From assembly GCA_905397405.1 (NCBI GenBank), contig CAJPVJ010000617.1:1-22206 (forward strand): a stretch of 22,206 bases of DNA, written 5' to 3'. Position numbers and translations under genes: made by a program. Under the pieces are notes generated by a model, which did no database searches, was not told where the DNA came from, and was given only the letters and a program-made list of their open reading frames with translations. Below, in pieces: positions 10,812 through 18,575 of the stretch (its first letter is position 1; each line of letters opens with the position of its first letter). The stretch comes from Oppiella nova (Eukaryota > Arthropoda > Arachnida > Sarcoptiformes > Oppiidae).

Positions 10812-10866
10812 CCGGCGCTGACGGTCGCAAGTCTTGGATGAGTCTGCGAGCGGTCGCCCGAAACAT
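10786..10866 (-). pseudogene. ISCU exon 1 stub (presequence only)
   Basis: This is a copy of 8974-8898, identical over 77 bases, preceded by a copy of the ISCU promoter region. The last four exon bases and the splice donor are lost at the junction. The frame encodes the first 25 residues, then one new residue and a stop, so the mitochondrial presequence survives alone. It overlaps the PLBD2 stub tail to tail on the opposite strand. Confidence 0.85.
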
Positions 10867-11415
10867 TCCTCCGCAGCGAAGATACCAATGAATGGGATGT
10901 GTGGATGGGATTGAGGACACAAATGAATGGGTAGTTTGCGGTGTGTTTTGCACTCAAATGTTGATCACAATTACAAATATCCGTTAATAACAGTAACAGT
11001 CATGCGATTAACGACTGTTTTGTGTTGTGTTTGGTTCTGCAATGCAAACGTAATGCTAATGAAATCAAAAGTACGATTCAATGTATCCGCGAGCATATGA
11101 CTGCCATCTATGGGATTACTACTTACACACTGAGAGATAACGTTACGATTAAACGTGGGCTGTGTTTGTAGTTGTGGAGGGGTTTCGCGTAGACTTACAG
11201 TAATAGTGAGTCGATAGGGGGCTATGCGATGAAAATACCGCTAATTTAACAATTATTTTAACGCTATTTACGTATGGATTTAAAGGCCACTGTTTTTGAA
11301 AAAAAAACTTTGACTCAAAGATTGATCACATGTTTTGATTTGACACCACATTTGAGTCGATTATCACTGAATTGATCCATTAGTCTACTATCACCCGAAC
11401 AGGTCCTTGTCACCG
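10867..11415. promoter_or_regulatory. Second copy of the ISCU/ERH promoter region
   Basis: It matches 8975-9523 with scattered small differences. Rightward it would drive ERH copy 2; leftward it would drive the ISCU stub and then run antisense through the PLBD2 stub and towards ERH copy 1. Confidence 0.6.
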
Positions 11416-11888
11416 ATGGCCCAAACAGCACACACCGTACTGCTGGTCCAGGCCAGTGGGCTCGACACCAGACAATACTCCGACTACGACAGCCTTAACG
11501 ACGCCCTCCAGGGTATGTCCGCCACTAACACATGGATGGTATGACCACATATCTAACCCATTGTCTTATCACCTCTTTGTTATGTCTATTGAATCCACTG
11601 ATGGCTGTATGGTTACCACGGATCGATTGAATGACTGTATGGATCCATTGGCCACGGATTGCAGGCATTTGTCACATGTATGAGCAGCACCTGAAGAAGA
11701 TGTTCCCGAAGGACACGGAAATCCAATACGATTTGAGTCAACTCTTCGAGTACATCGACGCGTTGACTGACTTAAGTCTACTGGTGTTCAAGAGGGCCAC
11801 CCATTCATACGCCCCGCAGACCAAGGAGTGGATTAAGGAGAAGCTGTATATGTTGTTGAGAACGGACACCAATAAGTCCGACGGCTGA
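11416..11888 (+). CDS. ERH: Enhancer of rudimentary homolog, copy 2
   Basis: Exons are 11416-11512 and 11665-11888 with a 152-bp intron, giving 106 residues. The protein is the same as copy 1 except for K48 in MFPKD (L48 in copy 1). Human ERH has a polar residue in this loop, so the lysine form may be the ancestral one; that is inference. The intron is 2 bases shorter (GATCC instead of GATATCC near the acceptor). Splice sites, stop and downstream AATAAA signals match copy 1. Both genes keep their own promoter copy, so dosage may be doubled. Confidence 0.95.
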
Positions 11889-12115
11889 GCGCACGGCCCC
11901 CTCCAAGAACTCACTGATCTGATCCCTATCTGGTCCACATATGTGTTCACTATATTTTGTTGCCATTTGTTATATCAATACTTTTTTGTATTCATTTTGT
12001 ACATCAAACAGATTATCCTATTTTAGATTATTATGACATTATATTAATGATTGCATTTTGATATAACGTTTACTTAAGATTTATAATTATACGGTAATTA
12101 CTAATTATGTTTTGA

Positions 12116-12134
12116 AATAAATATTGAAAATAAA
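12116..12134 (+). terminator. Polyadenylation signals of ERH copy 2
   Basis: Two AATAAA hexamers lie at 12116-12121 and 12129-12134, about 230 bases after the stop, at the same places as in copy 1. Confidence 0.55.
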
Positions 12135-12244
12135 GTGTTAATTGAATTAAAAGAGATTAAACAAAACTGTAATTATTTTAAGTTTAAATGATTGCAATTT
12201 GCAAAGAATTTGAGATAAGTTATCAATATTTTGAACAATTGATA

Positions 12245-12911
12245 CCCGAATTACCTGTCATAGAATTGCATGCAATACTAAGCCATAATCAGTGATTTTC
12301 GTATTCATTGAAATCACATGCAATGGTACCTAGATAGTATTGCACCCCCTCCAGAAATTCACATAACATTGCATGCAATGGTATCTAAGTCTAATACTAT
12401 ATGACTATTGGAAATCAAGTGTTATTCGTTCAAAGGCTAATCATTATAAGTTATTTAAATCTAAACAAAAATATTATTTGTCTTGTGATTCATTTAATTG
12501 GTCGACAAAATCAATTAATTCTTCACATTATTCCTTATCTAATTCAATATCTGTAAGACCTCTCTCTTTGTAGAATATTGTCATTATTAGACATAAGGTT
12601 TTTAAACACTTGTTGTTGTCTTAACTCATATCAGTGTTTTGACATATTACTAAACTATTTACAGTAACTATTTATTAAACACATTTTTTCATTTGAACAC
12701 ATAGGAAAATTTGTTAGCGTTTTTCAGTCGAAATTCAATTTATATTTAAATAAATATCTTGTTATTTTTACTTTTGACTCATTAGTGCAATAACTCATTT
12801 GGCAAAGAATTGACCCAAAATAGAGTGCAATACTACTTAAACTAGGTAATATTGCACCCCGTCTTAGAAAGTTAGTAGTATTGAATGAAATTGTATGACA
12901 GGTAATTCGGG
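12245..12911. mobile_element. Non-autonomous TIR DNA transposon (MITE-like), TA target site
   Basis: The ~36-bp terminal inverted repeats begin CCCGAATTACCTGTCATA on the left, with the same sequence on the right in reverse complement; about 33 of 36 positions agree. TA flanks both ends (12243-12244, 12912-12913), fitting a TA target duplication as in Tc1/mariner-type elements. Subterminal motifs of the form TGCAATACTA recur in both orientations (12271, 12335, 12826, 12876). The interior (667 bp overall) is AT-rich and shows no transposase. The open frame at 12373-12573 has no recognisable product. Superfamily assignment is tentative. Confidence 0.85.
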
Positions 12912-13170
12912 TATAGTCTTTTGGTTCATAATTGCATACAAAGTATTTTAAGGTTTATTAGATTTGTTTATCAGATTTAGTCAATTGAATACAATAGTAA
13001 TTGTATTGAATACTCATTATATCTTTAATAGTCTTATCAAATCACTTGACATTTCTATGAGAATGTGATAATTCATTAAAAAATCGATTCAATTCTATAA
13101 TTAAATTCATTTATCGATAAGTTGTCTATAATTCATGAACTGAATTGCTATCAATTATTTCATATAGAAA

Positions 13171-15162
13171 ATGAAGCCAATATTTGTGGCCTTAATTTTT
13201 ACATTAATTGCCTTTAAATGTGTCTTAAGTTTCAAATATTATTACATCACAAGCGATGGGATTATCCATTCAGATGTCACTTATAATGAGACAATGGATT
13301 TGCCCGAAGAAACAGTAGCTTTACTTATATATGAAAATAATGTCAACAAAACTGGGTATTAATTCATTGATTTAATTTATATTATTTTATAATCTGTTGA
13401 TTAAATTTGTTGAAAAGTTGGGCGAACTTAGAGTTAAGAACTTATGAGGGCTTCTCGGATGAGATCCAATCATATATGGCTGGAGTTATTGAGGGATACA
13501 TTACTGGAGAACTAATTCATATGAATTATCGCAATCAGATTGAAGGCTATTGTGAAGATAATACAAAGTTTTGTAAATTACTTAAAGAATTTACTGAAAA
13601 TAATACTAAATTTGTGGAAACAATGATTGCAAAGAACAAGAATAATGATTATTGGCATCAATTGGATCTCATATACAAACAGATCAATGGATTAGAAGAA
13701 GGATACAAAGTGTGGAAAGTCGAGAATAACATTAAAAATACAACCGAAAGAAAGTATTTGAGTGAAATTTTGTGGCTTAATATTGCATATGAATTATCAG
13801 GTTTAGAGGACATCTTAACCCCGGAATCAAAGGCTCCTTATGGAAACAATGATTGCAAAGAACAAGAATAATGATTATTGGCATCAATTGGATCTCATAT
13901 ACAAACAGATCAATGGATTAGAAGAAGGATACAAAGTATGGAAAGTCGAGAATAACATTAAAAATACAACCGAAAGAAAGTATTTGAGTGAAATTTTGTG
14001 GCTTAATATTGCATATGAATTATCAGGTTTAGAGGACATCTTAACCCCGGAATCAAAGGCTCCTTATCGGGACCATTGCTCGGCAATTGTCAAACCCCTG
14101 GCCGATGGGAGCGACCTATTAGTAGCGCACAATACTTGGGAAACATTTGATGCAATGCTAAGAATTATGAAGAAATATAGCTTTGCTTTCAATACATTGC
14201 AATCAAATCATACGAAACGAATTGCTGGACATTCCGTATCCTTCTCTTCATCGCCGGGTATTATCTTCTCAGGCGATGACTACTATGTCTTGTCCTCTGG
14301 TCTTGTAGTGCAGGAGACGACCAATGAAAACAATAATCAATCCCTATATCAACACATAAAAGCAGATAATATACTCTTTGAGTTCATCCGCAATGTTGTG
14401 TCCAATCGTTTGGCCGAATCGGGCAAAGAGTGGACACAACTGTTTGGTCCGTATAATAGCGGGACTTATAATAACCAGTTTATGATCGTTGACTACAAGC
14501 TCTTCAAAAAGGGGACAAAAGTGTCTGAATTGGCCGACAATTTACTTTGGATTGTGGAACAGATGCCGGATATCATACTCTCGGCTGATGTGACTCCTAT
14601 ACTCAGAGCACAGGGCTATTGGGCCTCTTATAATATCCCCTATTTTCAAGATATCTACAAAAAGAGTGGTACCGAAGAACAGTCACATAAATACGGACCC
14701 TATTATAGCTACAACTCGACGGCTCGAGCGCTGATCTTCAAGAGAGATGAGTCGAAAGTAACTGATTTGAAGACATTGTATTCACTGATGCGTTACAATG
14801 ACTTCAAAAAGGATCCGTTGTCTGAATGTAAGGTATATAACAAGGAATGCATTCCTCCGTATTCTGCGGACCTAACCATTGCTGCCAGAAATGACTTGAA
14901 TGAAGCAAAAGGCAGTTATCCTATCTATGACTGGTCTCATAGACCCGAGGGGGCCATCGATGCAAAGATGACAAACGCATCGATGGTTAAGGATCTGGAG
15001 ATGTTAGCCGTCAGTGGACCAACTGATACACAACAGCCCCCATTCCGGTGGTCGACCAGTGACTTTGATTTGGACCACTACGGTCACCCGGATCTATTTA
15101 ATTTCAAACCAGTTTATGTCAAGTGGTTTCCAAAAAGTTTTCAAACCGCGGATGACGTATAA
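13171..15162 (+). CDS. PLBD2: Phospholipase B-like protein (PLBD2 / lama type), lysosomal
   Basis: The family is lysosomal or secreted N-terminal-nucleophile hydrolases that mature by self-cleavage before a cysteine. Residues 1-20 are a signal peptide. Exon 1 is 13171-13355, then a 62-bp intron. Exon 2 runs from 13418. Conserved blocks are TGWANLELR, DYWHQLDLIYKQINGLEEGY, HCSAIVKPLADGSDLLVAHN with predicted nucleophile C207, FNSGTYNNQ-like (YNSGTYNNQF), YWASYNIPYF, MRYNDFKKDPLSECK, ARNDLN...GSYP and GPTDTQQPPFRWSTS. A 226-bp tandem duplication (13615-13840 repeated at 13841-14066) breaks the plain reading frame. Splicing a 226-base intron, CAG|GT at 13801 to ATCAG at 14026, removes exactly one unit and gives 567 residues (human PLBD2 589). 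Without that splice the protein stops at 13871. PLBD2 rather than PLBD1 is chosen for SDLLVAHNTW and MLRIMKKY. Confidence 0.93.
13615..14066. repeat. 226-bp tandem duplication inside PLBD2
   Basis: Two head-to-tail units, 13615-13840 and 13841-14066, differ at one base that I could find (AAAGTGTGG against AAAGTATGG). One T is shared at the joins. 226 is not a multiple of three, so the duplication shifts the frame unless one unit is spliced out. The near identity means it is recent or an assembly artefact. Confidence 0.95.
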
Positions 15163-15187
15163 AATTATGATAATCATACATACAATG

Positions 15188-15497
15188 AATGAATGTTTGA
15201 ATTTAATTTTTAATTTTTAACTAGAAATAAAAAAATTAACAAGCAATATTATTAAGTTAAATTTATTTAAATAAGTTAACTCAAGAATCATTTTCCGCAA
15301 TATTTGACTTATAGTAATGTGGTTTCAAAATAGGGATTAAAATACTAACTTGTCAAATGAATGTCTGAATTTAATGTTTAATTAAGGCTTATTAATGAGA
15401 AATACAAAAATTAACATGCTATATTATTAAGTTAAATATTTTAAATCATTTAACTCAAGAATCTGATTCAATATGACTTACAGTTAATGGTAAATAT
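15188..15497. repeat. Diverged direct repeat downstream of PLBD2
   Basis: Units at about 15188-15325 and 15356-15497 share blocks such as TCTGAATTTAAT / TTTGAATTTAAT, ATATTATTAAGTTAAAT and TTTAACTCAAGAATC / GTTAACTCAAGAATC in the same order. The period is about 168. It is an old, AT-rich local duplication. The first unit carries an AATAAA, the second AATACA. Confidence 0.7.
15226..15231 (+). terminator. Polyadenylation signal of PLBD2
   Basis: AATAAA lies 64 bases after the stop codon, followed by an A-rich stretch. Confidence 0.5.
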
Positions 15498-15581
15498 TTT
15501 TGTAATACAATATTTTTGAATTAATACCACATCATGGACTGAATTAGTTTTATAAAAATTATTACCATGCTTAGTTTATCA

Positions 15582-16060
15582 TTAGCTTAGTTCTCCGATC
15601 GCCATAATGGGCCACAGAATAGTCCACAGAATATTCCTCTGAAGTGGAAACCAATTGAAAGTGAGCGCCACTGCAGGCCATAGCCATGTGTTCACAAATA
15701 ACGTACGCCTGAGTGACACGAATTGCATGTCATTTGTATTGCGAGAGGAGTTGTCAGCGAATGTATGATTCACTCAATCAGTCAGTCATTGGATTCAATC
15801 AAACCGTTCATCGGATCCCGCGATCAGTGACCACCTCGAGGGCCCACCATTCAGTACCACCGCATTGTCTCCGCCACTGTGTGCCATATATCACCGCCAC
15901 TTAGCCGTAGAGTGTCTCCCATTACCTCCCGAGTGGTCGGTGTCGAGACAGTCGACAAGTGTTTGTTGAGTTGACCACTGAATCGGTCGGACATTTACCT
16001 CTTGGAGGACATCTATCACCCGATAATTGATCCCAGGGTTTGGTGGTTATCACGCGGACA
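15582..16060 (+). promoter_or_regulatory. SNX3 upstream region and 5' UTR
   Basis: This stretch is clearly less AT-rich than its left neighbour and leads to the SNX3 start codon. It probably holds the promoter and 5' UTR. TCCCAG at 16031-16036 could be an acceptor of a 5' UTR intron. The open frames here on both strands have no recognisable product. Confidence 0.45.
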
Positions 16061-17282
16061 ATGATATCAGCCGAAGGCGTGACACAGGAGTCGACCCGAC
16101 GGTTGGCCACGAAGAAGCAGACGTTAGACGACGCGTACGCCATTCCCGCCAACTTCTTGGAGATCGATGTCGTCAACCCTATCACCCACGGAATCGCTAG
16201 GAATAGATACACCGATTACGAAGTCCGCATGAGAGTGAGTTGCCATTCAATGCCGTAATGCTGTTGTATTTGATCCAATGGGTCACCCGTTGCCTACATA
16301 TACACACCCATCACACCACCAGTCAGTCTCACGAGTTGATTGTCTGTTGTCTTATCACCAATTGGTGACCAAATGATTGTCTTAAAGCCAAGCTTAGAAC
16401 CCATAAGTCGTTGATTATCTGTGTGTTGAGCTGCCATTTATGTGATCCAATGGTCACTCAATGCATACACAACTCTCGCCACTCATGAGTCAATTGTCAG
16501 TATCTTATCACCAATTAGTGACCAATTGATTGCGTTTAAAGCCGTTTGTGAGACCAATAAGTCGTTATCTGTTTGTCTCTGTGTTTTGTTATCAATTATT
16601 CAAACGATTTATTTTTGTCTAAAAATTTTTTAGATTACAGTAAATATTTTTATCGGTATATGTATTGTGCCCTCAATTGTTGATTATATGCCACAATTGA
16701 TTGCAATTTAATGTCATAAGTATTTACCATATCTTAGGGGTCTTTGATTTACAATCAGTTTTTAGAGGCGAATATGTATTTAAGTACTTATTATTGATTT
16801 ATGACATAAAAAAGCAATTTTTATTTACTTATCACTTGATATGCGCTTAAACACTGATTACAAGAGCGAAACCCATTGCCAGCACTAGAAGTGTGTACTA
16901 ATTGTTATCTCTATCCATATGTCATACGCATCGCCGCCCGCACCGGCATCTGAAGAGCAATCTACCGGTTTTTAAGCTGAAGGAGTCGAGCGTCAGGCGA
17001 AGGTATAGCGACTTCGAGTGGTTGCGGAGCGAACTGGAGAGGGACTCGAAGATAGTGGTGCCGCCGCTGCCCGGGAAGGCCTGGAAGCGACAGATGCCGT
17101 TCCGCAACGACGAGGGCATCTTCGAGGAGGACTTCATCGAGGAGCGCCGTAAGGGTTTGGAGCAGTTCATCAACAAAGTGGCCGGACATCCGTTGGCCCA
17201 GAACGAGCGGTGTCTGCATATGTTCCTCCAGGAGCCCGTCATCGACAAGAGCTACGTGCCCGGCAAGATCCGCAACACGTAG
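16061..17282 (+). CDS. SNX3: Sorting nexin 3 (PX-domain protein)
   Basis: SNX3 binds PI3P on early endosomes and acts with retromer in recycling cargo such as Wntless and the transferrin receptor. Exons are 16061-16234 and 16956-17282 (intron 721 bp, GTGAGT...CTGAAG), giving 166 residues; human SNX3 has 162. Seen: TLDDAYAIPANFLEIDV (21-37), KLKESSVRRRYSDFEWLRSE (65-84) with the PI3P-binding R-R-Y at 73-75, VVPPLPGKA (92-100), EERRKGLEQFINKVAGHPLAQN with a second phosphate-binding arginine near R122, and IDKSY.PGKIR at the end. Start: the first ATG in frame; the N-terminus is about 4 residues longer than human. The acceptor has a weak pyrimidine tract but gives the expected R|SNLPVFKLK join. 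It converges with the CLCA-type gene. Confidence 0.95.
16237..16583. repeat. Diverged tandem repeat at the start of the SNX3 intron
   Basis: Units at about 16237-16427 and 16428-16583 share, in order, GAGxTGCCATT, TGATCCAATGG, CTTATCACCAATT, GTGACCAA, TTTAAAGCC / TTAAAGCC, and ATAAGTCGTT. The first unit begins inside the splice donor. No open frame is shared. Confidence 0.8.
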
Positions 17283-18575
17283 ACGACCTCCCGGTGCGCG
17301 ATGGCCACTCATATTATCACATATATACAGACATACTATCGATTATATATATATTACTTGTTATTTAAGGTATACTTCTTAACAGACAAAACAGAAACCA
17401 ATAATCAAATGACATTCGGATTCCATGTGTTGTTTTAAAATGAATATATTCTTACGATTAATGATCGAAATTCTTATATTAAGACTCTTTATGATATAAT
17501 TATTTTGATTTATGATTAGTTTTTTTTCGTGTCGATGACTTATGTCTTATTTTTTAAAAATCAGTTACAAATTTAATATAAGTTTTTATTTTTTATCGAT
17601 AAACAGATCAGTGATCAGTGGAGCGAAAGATTAAATATATTTGTTTTTATAATAATGATAAACCGCTTATTATATACAATGAGATGTTTATAACGTGTAA
17701 AAATTGATTGATTTTACTATTTAAATGCAATTTATTATGATATATATTCTCCAATCATTTTGTGGACAAATTTTTTTAGTCTTTCTCTCTGTCTTTCTCT
17801 GATTATTACTTTTTTTGTCAATTATTTTATTTTATTAATTAATAATAATAATAAACGAAATGAATTTTCACTACTTTTATGGAAACCACAGGGAAAATCA
17901 TTTTAATTAAAAAGTAAATAAAATGTTTCAAATTTATTGTTAATACATATCGTATTGGTCTTTATTTAATTTTTGTGTACAGTATATACTTTTATTAATG
18001 TATAATTTTGTGTCCTTTTTGTCTATTATTTTATGGTTTTTACACGCATTTTGTTTTTTTGTATTGTTTTCCGCGAAACTGCGAGTGTTTTAGCGTTCAA
18101 CACAAATGGCACTAATTTATTGTGTAATTCATCACAAAATTATAAATTAATTACAATTTCATCGATTCTGTCTCACATTTAAATTATATGACAGCAAAAA
18201 ATATATGGAAAACAATTGGTGAATGATTTTTATCGTAACAAAATTAATACAAGTAATTCATTGGCGAATAATGAGAGGAATATCTGTTTAAAAATATATA
18301 AAATCATATATTTTTCATATTTACCGTAATTATGTACAAATGAGTTTTAATGAATTATATAATAAGTCTTTTTTTTAATAAGTGATACAATAGATTATCT
18401 AAAATATAATATAAAATATCAAATGAATAGCCTTTGGTTTAATGATAATCACAGGAACACAGTTTTGGTATAAAACTCTATAAACTTCTCATATATATAA
18501 GAAAAATCGGTCTCTCGATTGCAAATTGAATTCAAAATACTTTCATCATTTAAACTAAACTTTATATTTTTGTGA
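17283..18575. other. 3' region between convergent SNX3 and CLCA-type genes
   Basis: This is a very AT-rich 1.3-kb interval holding the 3' UTRs of both genes. Plus-strand AATAAA lies at 17850-17855 and 17917-17922. Minus-strand AATAAA lies at 18121-18116, 17996-17991, 17966-17961 and 17836-17831. Which ones are used cannot be told. No gene is seen. Confidence 0.5.

Larger units (their letters stand above)
10790..13279. repeat. Tandem duplication, copy B
   Basis: Copy of 8898-10788. The join at 10788/10790 carries one base (A, 10789) belonging to neither parent flank, with no obvious microhomology, as expected of end joining. Copy B holds the ISCU stub, promoter copy, second ERH, a full TIR element and the start of the complete PLBD2 gene. 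Confidence 0.97.

Noticed and set aside
12373-12573. 66-codon open frame inside the TIR element as a transposase remnant
   Set aside because: There is no catalytic motif, helix-turn-helix or family resemblance on either strand.
16902-17312. Minus-strand open frames over SNX3 exon 2
   Set aside because: They are shadows of the strongly conserved PX domain on the plus strand.
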